27,809 nt of DNA. Origin: CAYVUV01 sp964455095 (lineage in GTDB: Bacteria; Desulfobacterota; Binatia; HRBIN30; CADEER01). Made by a program: the position numbers and the translations under genes. The DNA is taken from contig CAYVUV010000302.1 in NCBI GenBank assembly GCA_964455095.1, positions 1-27,809 on the forward strand, read 5' to 3'. A model generated the notes under the pieces. It did not search any database and had not been told where the DNA came from. It worked only from the letters and a program-made list of their open reading frames with translations. Below, piece after piece: positions 8,246 through 16,769 of this stretch. Positions within the stretch are counted from its first letter, which is position 1. Each line of letters starts with the position of its first letter.

Positions 8246-10336
8246 CTACGCCTGTACGGCCCGTGGGCGGTGGTGACTTGTTTTGATCTCCACCATCGCC
8301 GCCTCCTTCGCGAGCAGTTCTGCCATCGCATTTAGGCTCTCTACGATGAGATCGGTCTCCTCACTGATGACATTCTCTGAACCCGTGCCCAGGGCGAGGC
8401 TTTGCCGCAGCCGCGGGAGCGGTGGCGGTGTACCTCCTACTCGGGCCGCATTCGCGAGTATCAACAGGCTGGATGCGGCCCATGATGCGAATTCCAGAAT
8501 CCCGGAGACCGGACCGCGGAAGCCACGCTCCAGCCCTGCACGCAACGAGAGTCCGGCCAGTGCATTCCGTCGAATCGCACCGACCATTCCGACCGCCGTG
8601 CGAGCCCTCATCCCGTCGCGCGAGCGCGGTTCGCTGAGCATCCGCTCGACGATGGCTTCGGCATTGGACCGAGCCAGCCGTGCGGAGGCGCGCATCTCGT
8701 CGAGCCTCTCTAAGTCTGGCTGCGACGCGTCCGCATACGCCGTAAGCAGCGCGCAGAGGTATCCGCTCTGCGCCTCGAGCATCGCTCCAATGGCAGGCCG
8801 CGCTTCGGTCGCAGTCCACGTCGGCCACGCGACATAGGCGCACAGCGCGACCGCTCCTGCGATCGCCGTGTAGATGATCCTGTCCGTTGCGGCGGTGACC
8901 TCTGGAATTCCGGCAAGAGTCATCAGGAATACGACATACCCGGTGATGCAGATACTGGCTGCGCCGTAGTTCGCGATCCGGAACCCATATGCGCCCCACA
9001 CGCATCCGAGCACGAGGACGATCAGTGCGACCGGGCCTGGGGCGAACAGTAGAGCGATAGCCGTGGCGCCTGCGGCACCCAGCGCCGTGCCGGCGACCCT
9101 GGCGATACTGAACGCGAACGTATCGTGAAAGTCTGGCTTGAGCACCAGAGCGATCGTCAACGGTAGCCAGTAGCCACGTGGGAGCTCGAACACCCTGGCT
9201 ACGGCCGCGGCAAGGGTCAGGATCGTTGCAAGACGAATCGCGTGACGGCAGGCGGTCGAACGCGTCGTAAGATTGGCCCCCAAGGTGATCAGGGCGTCGC
9301 GTATGGCCAGTCGCCCTCGGCGACCCGCTATGTGTTCGTGCCGCGGCGCCAGATATCCCGGAGCGTCAGTCAACACGCCGGCCGTCTGCCACGCCGCGCG
9401 GATCTGTCCGAGCAACGGCTCGACTGGGGTCCCGGACGACAGCCGCCTGACGCAGCCGGCGAGGGACCGTGAGAATCCAGGCGGTTCGCGAGGCTCTCTC
9501 CCCTCCTCGAGAGCCGCGGCGATCTCTGCCAGGACCTGAGCCGAGATATCGATCAGCACAGTCGCACCGGTTTGGTCTGCCTCCTTGAGGCGCCGATAGC
9601 GAATCGCGAGGGCTGCAAGACTCGCGCGAATTCTCTCTGCTTCGTCGAGGAGCGCTTGGAAGACAAAGGGTTGACCGGATCTCGCAAACGGGTGCGGGTC
9701 TGCAAGCGGCGATGCCGTGCTGGCAAAGGTGTGCGGTTCCGGAGGCAGAACGTCGCGTGCCGTGATCGTTAATGCATAGCTAGCTAAGCTTCTGTACACC
9801 GCCGCGAGGCTTCGACGCTCGACAGTGAAACGTCGTAATGGCCAGATCACCACGACCAGGAATGTCTGTATCAATCCGCCACCAAACACGAGCGCTGCGC
9901 GGCCGGCGGCGCCTTCAAGGTCCGACGGATAGCCTCCAGCGACCAGCACAGCCACGATTGCCTGGAGTCCGACGAATGAGGCGGCGTGACCGAGCGCCAC
10001 AAGAAGGCCGCCGGTGAACGCCCAAATCCCGGCGACGCTGACTGCGGCCGTGTTCGAGTGACCCGCGAGGGATCCGATCGAGACCGAGAGCGCCATTGCG
10101 GTGGCGGCGAGCAGCATGACAGCGGCCCGACCGCGGTAGGCGCCCTGGAAGGAACCGAAGCCAACGCCAACGGCGCCCGCGGCGCCGAACACACCGATTA
10201 GCGGCTCGGCAACCGCGAGACCGAGGAGAAGCGGTACCGCGACGCCAATGGTACACCGCACCGCTGCCAGCCCCTCGAACTGCCCCCACTCCACTTCCAG
10301 GGTGGACCTAATCGCCTGGCTCACTGTGCTACGCAT
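8246..10336 (-). CDS. FUSC-family inner-membrane protein
   Basis: This 696-residue protein has two blocks of membrane helices (about residues 25-175 and 360-510), each followed by a soluble helical domain, which is the layout of FUSC/YccS/aromatic-acid-exporter-like proteins. The second block contains YWLPLTIALVLKPDF and an RVAGTALGA stretch, the hallmark of the FUSC_2 domain. Such proteins are thought to export aromatic acids or similar compounds, usually with an adaptor and outer-membrane partner; none is adjacent here. The ATG at 10336 has only a weak ribosome binding site. The sequence just upstream is the 5' stub of a pirin gene whose frame overlaps the start by 16 bases, so the native promoter may have been replaced. 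Confidence 0.85.
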   Translation of the reverse strand: MRSTVSQAIRSTLEVEWGQFEGLAAVRCTIGVAVPLLLGLAVAEPLIGVFGAAGAVGVGFGSFQGAYRGRAAVMLLAATAMALSVSIGSLAGHSNTAAVSVAGIWAFTGGLLVALGHAASFVGLQAIVAVLVAGGYPSDLEGAAGRAALVFGGGLIQTFLVVVIWPLRRFTVERRSLAAVYRSLASYALTITARDVLPPEPHTFASTASPLADPHPFARSGQPFVFQALLDEAERIRASLAALAIRYRRLKEADQTGATVLIDISAQVLAEIAAALEEGREPREPPGFSRSLAGCVRRLSSGTPVEPLLGQIRAAWQTAGVLTDAPGYLAPRHEHIAGRRGRLAIRDALITLGANLTTRSTACRHAIRLATILTLAAAVARVFELPRGYWLPLTIALVLKPDFHDTFAFSIARVAGTALGAAGATAIALLFAPGPVALIVLVLGCVWGAYGFRIANYGAASICITGYVVFLMTLAGIPEVTAATDRIIYTAIAGAVALCAYVAWPTWTATEARPAIGAMLEAQSGYLCALLTAYADASQPDLERLDEMRASARLARSNAEAIVERMLSEPRSRDGMRARTAVGMVGAIRRNALAGLSLRAGLERGFRGPVSGILEFASWAASSLLILANAARVGGTPPPLPRLRQSLALGTGSENVISEETDLIVESLNAMAELLAKEAAMVEIKTSHHRPRAVQA

Positions 10337-10497
10337 GACCGCTGTATCGGTTCCAGCCTCTCGTCGTCACGTGCAGACCGGTGCAGACGTCGCACCTCGA
10401 ATCTACCGAGGTCACGCGTTCGAGGGGAGATGACGATGTCGAGACCGGGGCACGCGCCAGCGTCCGCGGCAGGCTCGAGCGCAGGTTGCCAGCTCAT
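10321..10497 (-). pseudogene. Pirin-family protein, 5' stub
   Basis: Reading leftward from ATG at 10497, the frame begins MSWQPALEPAAD and continues with LDIVISPRTRDLGRFEVRR. This matches the start of pirin-family cupins (R.RDLG.FEVRR.LPS). The homology then breaks down, and a stop follows after 58 codons at 10321. The metal-binding cupin histidines and the remaining about 230 residues are absent. The break lies right at the start of the FUSC gene, so a deletion probably joined the two. The identification rests on about 30 residues. Confidence 0.5.
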
Positions 10498-10716
10498 CGG
10501 GGACACCATCGCCGACCGGTGGGCGGGATGCAACGGGTAGTCCACACACACACCGTCGCGCCCCGATCGAAGGGAGAGGAACTCGCGACGTGGTCGCAGC
10601 GCATTGGGCGCTTATACGCCCCGCGCGCTGGGCGTGATTCGCGCTTTCTCGTCGAACCCTAAACTTTCAATGATGGCACTCCAACAGCGAGCTCACCCGC
10701 CGTCGCGTACTGATCG
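10498..10716. other. Intergenic stretch, no gene seen
   Basis: The 219 bases between the flavoprotein stop and the pirin stub show no recognisable coding signal. A short inverted repeat GGGCG-CTTATA-CGCCC lies near 10607-10622, and its AT-rich centre could be part of an old promoter for the minus-strand stub. Confidence 0.35.
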
Positions 10717-12102
10717 CTACCGCGGCACGTTGCTGAACAGAACGTTTAAACCTTCCGCCATAGTCGGATGCGTGAGGATGGCATCTCGGAGCGTTGTGTA
10801 AGGTAGCTGCGCGATCATCGCGGTCTGCACGACCGCCATCACTTCGCCCGCGTCCGAACCGATCATCGTGAAGCCGAGTATGCGATCGTCACTACCAATG
10901 AGCGCCTTCATGAACCCGGTGTTGTCCGACGTTGTCCGCGTTCTCAACACCGCCCGCGTGGGCAGCTTCGCCACGCGCACTTGCACGCCATTGTCGCGCG
11001 CCTCACGTTCGCTCATCCCCACCCGGGCGAGGGGCGGATCGATGAACATGCAATACGGCACGAGCCGCCCCTCGGTGGTGCGGCGTCCGCCGCCCAGGTT
11101 CTCCCGGATGACGCGAAAGTCGTCGAGCGAGATATGGGTGAACTGCGGGCTCCCTGCGCACTCGCCAATTGCCCAGGTGTCGGGCGCCGTTGTCTCAAGG
11201 CGTTCGTTGACACGAATGTAGCCAGCGCGGGTCAATTCGATGCCCGTCTCTTCCAGGCCGATTCCGTGCGTGTTGGGTGTGCGGCCGGCGGCGACTAGGA
11301 TGTCGGTGCCCTCGATCGTCCTGTCGCCGTCCGACGTACGCACACGAGCACGCAGGTGATCGCCGGACCGTCCCTCGACCTGCTCAACTTCCGCGGACAG
11401 CAACAATTCTACTCCTTCCGCCTCCAAGATTCCGCGGACCTCGTCCGAGACGTCAGAATCCTCGCGGCCTGCTAGCCGCGAACCGTGCTCAATGATGGTG
11501 ACGCGGCTGCCAAAGCGTCGATACGCCTGCGCGAGCTCGAGACCGACGTACCCACCGCCGAGGACCAACAGATGACCTGGGAGCCGGTCGAGCTCGAGCG
11601 CCTCTATGTTCGTGAGCGGTTGACACTCGGCCAAGCCGCGCACCGGCGGATGGCTGGCATGCGTGCCAAGATTGAGGAATACCTTACCGGCGATCAGTAG
11701 CCGCATCCCTCCACCGTTCAAAGCCACCTCGACCGTCTTCGGGGCGATAATGCGCGCGCTCCCCATGATGAGCTCAGCGCCGCTCTCCTGGTAGCGCTCC
11801 AGATGAAACGCGACCAGGCCATCGACCATGTCTCGCTTGCGTCGCAAGACCTTCGCCATGTCGACCGAGACCGTGCCGGTTGTGACGCCGAACTCTCCCG
11901 CGCGCGCGACGATTTTGGCGACGCCGGCGCTCCAGATCTCGTTCTTGCTGGGTAGGCAGTTGATGTTCGGACAGGAGCCCCCGATCCAGCGCCGTTCGAC
12001 CACCGCCGTTCGCTGGCCGGCCTGTGCAGTGTGCCAGGCGAGGTACTTACCGCCTTCGCCGCTACCGATGACAACCACGTCGTACCGTTCCGGTTCGGGC
12101 AT
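10717..12102 (-). CDS. MerA/dihydrolipoamide dehydrogenase-like FAD disulfide oxidoreductase
   Basis: The 461-residue protein is a class I pyridine nucleotide-disulfide oxidoreductase. FAD binds at GSGEGGK (13-19), the redox disulfide is C44/C49 in GGSCPNINCLPSK, and the NAD(P) fold starts at VLGGGYVGLE. The second FAD motif is TWAIGECAG, and the dimer-interface base H445/E450 (HPTMAEG) is present. Length and disulfide match Lpd, glutathione reductase and the MerA core. It lacks the N-terminal HMA domain and C-terminal vicinal cysteines of true mercuric reductase, and no mer or 2-oxoacid dehydrogenase genes are near, so the substrate is unknown. ATG at 12102 follows AGGAGGT. It is a free-standing gene with its own start region. 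Confidence 0.88.
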   Translation of the reverse strand: MPEPERYDVVVIGSGEGGKYLAWHTAQAGQRTAVVERRWIGGSCPNINCLPSKNEIWSAGVAKIVARAGEFGVTTGTVSVDMAKVLRRKRDMVDGLVAFHLERYQESGAELIMGSARIIAPKTVEVALNGGGMRLLIAGKVFLNLGTHASHPPVRGLAECQPLTNIEALELDRLPGHLLVLGGGYVGLELAQAYRRFGSRVTIIEHGSRLAGREDSDVSDEVRGILEAEGVELLLSAEVEQVEGRSGDHLRARVRTSDGDRTIEGTDILVAAGRTPNTHGIGLEETGIELTRAGYIRVNERLETTAPDTWAIGECAGSPQFTHISLDDFRVIRENLGGGRRTTEGRLVPYCMFIDPPLARVGMSEREARDNGVQVRVAKLPTRAVLRTRTTSDNTGFMKALIGSDDRILGFTMIGSDAGEVMAVVQTAMIAQLPYTTLRDAILTHPTMAEGLNVLFSNVPR

Positions 12103-12167
12103 CGCTACCTCCTGGCCAAGTCACCTTCACCGCTAGGGCCACAGATGCATTGTAGTTCGCTAACTCG

Positions 12168-12633
12168 TCACTCGATTCCGAACAAGAAGCTGACCGCCAT
12201 CGAGGCCAGCGCCCGCGTTCCGACGGCCAAAGCGCCTTCGTCGATGAAGAATCTTGGATTGTGGTTCGGCGCCGCAGTTGCGGGGTCCTGGTCCGACGGC
12301 GTCATGCCGAGGAACACGAACAGCCCTGGGTTGGGCCGCGTAGTAGGAAAAATCCTCTGACGCGCCCGCCAGCGGCGCCGTACCGACCCAGCCGTCGGTG
12401 GCGCGTTGGAGGACCGGTACCATGCTGGCGGTCAACGCGACGTCGTTGATCGTCGTTGGGTATCCCGGAACCACGGACACCTCGGCAGTCGCTCCCTGGC
12501 TTTCGGCGATCTTCGTTGCGCCGAGCTGCACGTCTTGCGCGACCTGTGCGCGGACCTTGTCGTCGTAGGTGCGAATGGTGCCCGTCATCTCCACCTCATG
12601 TGGGCTCGCTGCTATCGAGGCAAGTTCATGCCG
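12168..12633 (-). pseudogene. M20-family amidohydrolase/carboxypeptidase, 3' remnant
   Basis: The minus strand encodes EVEMTGTIRTYDDKVRAQV, then VVPGYPTTINDVALTA and GASEDFSYYAAQP. After a one-base shift near 12345 it continues with FVFLGMTPSDQD, APNHNPRFFIDEGAL and a C-terminus FLFGIE before TGA at 12168. This is the last third of an M20D (HipO/AmhX-type) amidohydrolase. The dinuclear metal-site N-terminal half is absent, and the frame is closed upstream at 12634-12636. The SEDFSYY metal-ligand region survives, but the protein cannot be active. Confidence 0.8.
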
Positions 12634-12675
12634 TCAAGCGGCGGCTGACACCCTAGCCGGGCGCCGACGTTTTCG

Positions 12676-12701
12676 CGAGAATCAGCTCAAGATGAGCTCT
12701 C
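12676..12701. repeat. Small inverted repeat upstream of dps
   Basis: AGCTCA (12684-12689) and TGAGCT (12693-12698) pair around a 3-base loop, flanked by CGAGA/TCTCG. It lies about 60 bases before the leader ORF and about 200 bases before dps. It could be an operator or the end of the M20 remnant region; function is unknown. Confidence 0.3.
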
Positions 12702-12756
12702 GTAACCGTGTAGGGTCGGCACGGACGAGCATGACGCAGTGATGGGAGGAGAGGAT

Positions 12757-12858
12757 ATGTCCCGATCGCGAGGATTGCCTGATCTCACCAGCCTTGCTAC
12801 ATCGCCTCCTCACAGCCCGCAGGACGAATGGGCCCGAGTCAACGTCGCGAACCGCTGA
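12757..12858 (+). CDS. Possible 33-residue leader ORF upstream of dps
   Basis: An ATG at 12757 is preceded by GGGAGGAGAGGAT, one of the strongest ribosome binding sites in the window. It opens a 33-codon frame (MSRSRGLPDLTSLATS...) ending in TGA at 12856-12858, 43 bases before the Dps start. The peptide is polar and has no recognised motif. It could be a translated leader that couples to or tunes dps expression, or a chance frame. Only the strong ribosome binding site supports it. Confidence 0.3.
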   Translation: MSRSRGLPDLTSLATSPPHSPQDEWARVNVANR

Positions 12859-12901
12859 GACGGTGGCGGCCGGCGACTGAAGGACTGGAGGAGGGACGGC
12901 G

Positions 12902-13384
12902 ATGGCGAAGACCAAGAACGATCTCCCCGAGGCCACCCGCACGAAAATGGCGACGCTCCTGAACGCCCGCCTCGCCGATGGCATCGACCTCATGCTGCAG
13001 GCGAAGCAGGCGCACTGGAACGTGAAGGGGCCGCAGTTCATCGCCTTGCACGAGCTCTTCGACAAGGTGGTCGATGCCGCCGCCGAGTCGGTTGATTTGC
13101 TGGCGGAACGGGCCGTCCAACTGGGCGCGACTGCTGAAGGCACCATCCGCATCGCTTCCAAGCGCTCGACGCTTGCCGAGTACCCCCTGGACATCGTCGA
13201 CGGGCGCGCGCACGTGGCCGCGCTCTCCGATCGACTGGCGGCTTACGGTAAGAGCGTGCGTGCCGCGATCCAGGAGGCCGCCGGCAGCGGCGATGAAAAC
13301 ACCGCCGACATCTTCACCGAGATCTCCCGCAGCATCGACAAGTATCTCTGGTTCATCGAGGCGCATGCGGGGGCGGAGCGCTAG
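12902..13384 (+). CDS. dps: Dps, DNA-binding ferritin-like starvation protein
   Basis: The 160-residue protein has the Dps four-helix ferritin fold. The ferroxidase site formed between subunits is visible: H38 in QAHWNVKG, and D65 and E69 in SVDLLAERAVQLG. The lysine-rich N-terminal tail (MAKTKNDLPE...TRTK) could bind DNA. Dps oxidises Fe(II) with hydrogen peroxide, stores the iron and coats DNA in the cytoplasm during starvation or oxidative stress. ATG at 12902 follows GGAGGAGGGA. The gene stands alone between an M20 remnant and a lactate-permease chimera and appears intact. Confidence 0.95.
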   Translation: MAKTKNDLPEATRTKMATLLNARLADGIDLMLQAKQAHWNVKGPQFIALHELFDKVVDAAAESVDLLAERAVQLGATAEGTIRIASKRSTLAEYPLDIVDGRAHVAALSDRLAAYGKSVRAAIQEAAGSGDENTADIFTEISRSIDKYLWFIEAHAGAER

Positions 13385-13485
13385 CAGTCGAGCGACATCG
13401 CGGTGCGGTTCGGAGTGCGATGCGCAGCGACAAGCCGTGGGGCATCGCAGGGACGGAGCTGCGATTTTCGCAATTCCTGTCCTGA

Positions 13486-14520
13486 GCGCGAATTGACGGG
13501 TTTGGCACGCCGCTTGCGATCGTCGCGCCATTACTGGTCGCCTTCGGTGTGCGTCCGGTCTACGCGGTGGCGATCCCGATCATCGCGCATATCTGGGCGA
13601 AGTTCTTTGGGACGCTTGGCACCGGCTGGTTCGCCACTTTGCAGGTTGTCGACCTGAACGGAGCCACGACCGTCGCCGCGGCCTACCAGTCGGGACTGCT
13701 GTTCATCATTCAGGCCATCCTCGGCGGTTTTACCATCGTCTGGCTGTACGGACGCTGGCCGGCTATCCGCCACGCCTGGCCGCTGGTGCTGATCATCGCC
13801 ACGATCCAAGGCGTGGAGCAAGTCATCGTCGCGTTGATGGATCCGGTGTTGGCCGCCTTTATTCCCGCCTCAGTAGCGCTGCTTGCGCTTTACCCGCTGT
13901 CGCGTTGGCCGCGTTACGCCGAGCCGGCCGAAGACATAGTCGATCGTCCCGCAATGCATACAACCCATAGGGAAAACCATGCCGACAAAGCGCCGCCAAT
14001 GGGGCCGGTCATGTCGTTCTTTCCGTACATCCTGCTGGCGGCATTTGCCTTGACAATTTCATTGATCGATCCGATCAACAACGCGCTCGGCAGCTTCACG
14101 GTCGGCTTGCCCTTTCCGGAAGTCACCACCGGCTATGGCATCACGAATGCGGCTACCATGCCATATTCGCCGCTCGCGCCCTTGACACATCCCGGCGTTA
14201 GCCTGGTGGTCGCCGCGCTCGTGACGTGGGGTCTTTACCGGGCACGCGGCTACTACGATGCGTGGACCGTGACGACCAAGTCGAAGCAAAAGGGCATTTT
14301 GCTTGGACTGTTCGAGAGCGCGGTTCCTGCGTCTGTCCCGATTATGGCCTTCCTCGAGATAGCCGGATTGATGAATCACGGGTCAAAACCAAACGCTCGC
14401 GCTTGGAATTGCCGCGGTTGCCCCTGCTTATGCGTTCGCGTTCCTGGCGAACGGAATTGGAGTCATCGGTGCGTTCACGACCTCGAGCAGCACGTCGTCC
14501 AACGTGCTGTTTTCCGATCT
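13486..14520 (+). pseudogene. L-lactate permease (LctP family), internal fragment
   Basis: The frame opens after a TGA at 13483 with GFGTPLAIVAPLLVAFGV, then IAHIWAKFFGTLGTGWFATLQ and a series of hydrophobic helices matching the middle and late part of LctP/GlcA carriers. A frameshift near 14388 moves the signal to ALGIAAVAPAYAFAFLANG and GAFTTSSSTSSNVLFSDLQ, the conserved late signature of the family. The homology then ends at about 14520 and is replaced by a glycoside-hydrolase sequence. The N-terminal about 180 residues and the last helix are missing. There is no plausible start codon with a ribosome binding site, so the gene is non-functional. Confidence 0.8.
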
Positions 14521-15100
14521 TCAGCTCCAGCCCTTCTGGAACACCGAGCCTGCGGACGCGGCCTGCGGCGGCAACCCCTGGGCGAACACGTTTCTCGACA
14601 CCTTCCACTATCTCGATCAGCTTGGCCGGCTCGCCAAGCAAGAGGTCAAGGTCGTCGCCCATAACACGCTGGTGGCGAGCGACTATGGGCTCCTGAACGA
14701 GAAGACTTTCGAGCCGAAGCCCACCTACTGGGCGGCGCTGCTCTGGCGCCGGCTGATGGGCTCTACGGTGCTGGAGTCGGGCGTCCCCATCCGGGACGGT
14801 CTGCACCTCTACGCGCACTGCCTGCGCGGTTCGTCCGGGAACGTGGCGGTGCTGGCGATCAACAACAGCCGGACGCAGCCGACGTCGATCGCCGTGCCGT
14901 CGAAGCGGACCGTTACACGCTGACGGCGCCGCAGCTCGATGCTTCGACCGTTCAGCTGAATGGACGGGAGCTCAGGTTGGCTGCGAACGACGAGCTTCCC
15001 GCCCTCCGAGGCGAGCGCGTTCGGGCGGGCGCCGTCGCTGGCGCCAGGGAGCATTACGTTTTTGGCAACGGTGGATGTGAACAATGAGGCTTGCCGCTAG
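14521..15100 (+). pseudogene. GH79 heparanase-like glycoside hydrolase, C-terminal fragment
   Basis: Directly after the permease signature the same frame gives PFWNTEPADAACGG, TFLDTFHYLDQLGRLAK, VVAHNTLVASDYGLL and PTYWAALLWRRLMG. These match the end of the barrel and the C-terminal beta domain of GH79 (heparanase/beta-glucuronidase-like) enzymes. The Glu in WNTE probably corresponds to the nucleophile region. A shift near 14905 continues as RYTLTAPQLDASTVQLNGRE, and another near 15040 leads to VDVNNEA and a stop at 15098-15100. The N-terminal two thirds are absent. This is the downstream half of a two-gene chimera. Confidence 0.7.
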
Positions 15101-15180
15101 ACCACCGAGGCCGATCATGGCTGGCCCGATCAAGCCGACGCGCGCTCCGCGACGTCGGCCCCGGTGCCCTCGTCGCACGC

Positions 15181-16500
15181 CTACTGCGCGCGCGGCGTCA
15201 GCTTGAGCAGCTCGCCTTCGTCATCGGTGAGCAGATAGAGGGCACCCTCGGGGCCCTGGACCACTTCGCGGATGCGCGCGTCGCGGTCGAGCAACAGACG
15301 CTCCTCGCCCACCACGCGGTCGCGCTCGAGCACGAGCCGCACCAGCGCTTGGCCCGACAAGGCGCCGATGAAGACGTTGCCCTTCCACTCGGGGAAGAGC
15401 TCGCCCGAGTAGATGGTCATGCCGCTCGGCGAGATCACCGGGTCCCAGTAGTACACCGGCTGCTCCAAACCCTCGGCCTGCCCTGACTCATGGATCGGCT
15501 CGCCCGAATACTCTTCGCCGTAGCCGATGGTGGGCCAGCCGTAGTCCTTGCCGCACTCGGCCAGGTTGAGCTCGTCGCCGCCGCGCGGCCCCATCTCGGC
15601 GATCCACAGCCGGTTCTGCGCGTCGAGCGCCGCCGACAGGATGTTGCGGTGCCCGAGCGACCAGATCTCGGGGCGCGCGCCCGTCTTCTCGACGAACGGG
15701 TTGTCCTTCGGCACCGAGCCGTCCGGATGGATGCGGACGATCTTTCCGAAGTGGCTGCCGAGGTCACGCGCCTGCTTGCGGCCCTCGCGCACCGAGCGCT
15801 CGCCCAGGGTCACCATCAGCATTCCGTCCGGCATGAATACGAAGCGCCCGCCGGCGTGCTTGGTCGAGTCGAGGGTGGGCTGCATGCGGAAGATCACCGC
15901 CAGCTCGCGGAGCGCGGGCTTGTCGCTCAGCTCGAGCTTCGCGCGCGCCACCGCGAGCCCGTTGCCGCCGTCACGCGGCTCGTAGTAGCTCAAGTAGATC
16001 CGCGCGTTCTGCGCGTACTGAGGGTCGAGCTCGACGTCGAGCAGCCCGCCTTGGTCGCGACCGTCCACGCGCGGCACGCCCGTCACGGGCGGGGACTTCT
16101 CGCCCTGGGGCGTCACCACGAACAGCTTGCCCGTAGGCTTTTCGGTCACGAGCATGCGGCCATCGGGCAGGATCGCGATCGCCCACGGTTTGTCGAAGTC
16201 CCTCGCGACGGTCGTGACGTCGAACGCGGTCTTGGTCTGAATGCCGGGGGCACGTGTCTGCTCGTGAAACGCTCGTTGCAGCTCGGGCACGTTCGGCGCC
16301 GAGGTCTCGAGCGGCGGGCGTGAAGGGTCGGGGAGATGCAGCGGGCGTGCGGCCGACGCGCCCGCCGCGGCGTTCATCGCCTCGGGTGCTGTGCCCGTCG
16401 CTTCGGGCGCGCTCGGTCGACGCGGCTTGGTCTCTTCCGCGCAGGTCACGCCCGAGCCGAGAAGCGCGATGCCGAGTACGAGAGTCAGGTGTGAACGCAT
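15181..16500 (-). CDS. PQQ-dependent aldose sugar dehydrogenase-like secreted protein
   Basis: The 439-residue protein starts with a signal peptide (about residues 1-20), then a low-complexity Pro/Ala linker (to about 75). A six-bladed beta-propeller of the glucose/sorbosone dehydrogenase family follows (about 95-435). Typical pieces are DKPWAIAILPDGRMLVTEK, GGLLDVELDP, KHAGGRFVFMPDG, SLGHRN, WIAEMGPRGGDELN and CGKDYGWPTIGYG. Family members (E. coli YliI type) bind PQQ and oxidise aldoses in the periplasm. No PQQ biosynthesis genes are in the window. ATG at 16500 follows GGGGAGGA. The nitroreductase stub lies 28 bases upstream, so this gene may be read from that stub's old promoter. Confidence 0.9.
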   Translation of the reverse strand: MRSHLTLVLGIALLGSGVTCAEETKPRRPSAPEATGTAPEAMNAAAGASAARPLHLPDPSRPPLETSAPNVPELQRAFHEQTRAPGIQTKTAFDVTTVARDFDKPWAIAILPDGRMLVTEKPTGKLFVVTPQGEKSPPVTGVPRVDGRDQGGLLDVELDPQYAQNARIYLSYYEPRDGGNGLAVARAKLELSDKPALRELAVIFRMQPTLDSTKHAGGRFVFMPDGMLMVTLGERSVREGRKQARDLGSHFGKIVRIHPDGSVPKDNPFVEKTGARPEIWSLGHRNILSAALDAQNRLWIAEMGPRGGDELNLAECGKDYGWPTIGYGEEYSGEPIHESGQAEGLEQPVYYWDPVISPSGMTIYSGELFPEWKGNVFIGALSGQALVRLVLERDRVVGEERLLLDRDARIREVVQGPEGALYLLTDDEGELLKLTPRAQ

Positions 16501-16528
16501 GAGTCCTCCCCGCCGACACTGACAGCAC

Positions 16529-16618
16529 TCAGTTTGCGGCGAACGCAGACGGGCTCCACCGCTCGGCGATCAATTGGTGGATGGGATGGTTGGGCGTTAC
16601 CTGCTTCTGAACGTTCAT
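16529..16618 (-). pseudogene. Nitroreductase-family protein, 5' stub
   Basis: Reading leftward from ATG at 16618 (AAGGA 9 bases upstream), the frame encodes 29 residues, beginning MNVQKQVTPNHPIH and including HQLIAERWSPSAF, then a TGA. The HPLI..RWSPR.F pattern is the N-terminal FMN-phosphate-binding segment of nitroreductases. Everything after that is gone. The stub is followed by the PQQ dehydrogenase, suggesting a deletion or insertion junction near 16535. It could be translated as a short peptide ahead of the dehydrogenase. Confidence 0.6.
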
Positions 16619-16689
16619 CGTCGTATCCTTCTGACGGTCGGGTCGCTGGCATCATCCCGCTCGAAAGCGTCGCCAGACCAAGCGCAAAC

Positions 16690-16709
16690 GAAATATTTCG
16701 GGAACGTTC
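16690..16709. repeat. Two adjacent short palindromes upstream of the nitroreductase stub
   Basis: GAAATATTTC (16690-16699) and GAACGTTC (16702-16709) are perfect palindromes three bases apart. They lie in the only AT-richer part of the spacer between the copper ATPase stop and the stub start, where a minus-strand promoter and operator would be expected. Confidence 0.35.
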
Positions 16710-16769
16710 GAGCCGCCCTTAGGATGATGGCAGTACGTTGTTGGATCGGGAAGCGAGAATACAGGTACC

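Noticed and set aside
10717..12102. A mercury-resistance operon
   Set aside because: The flavoprotein lacks the HMA domain and the C-terminal cysteine pair of MerA, and no merR, merT or merP gene is present.
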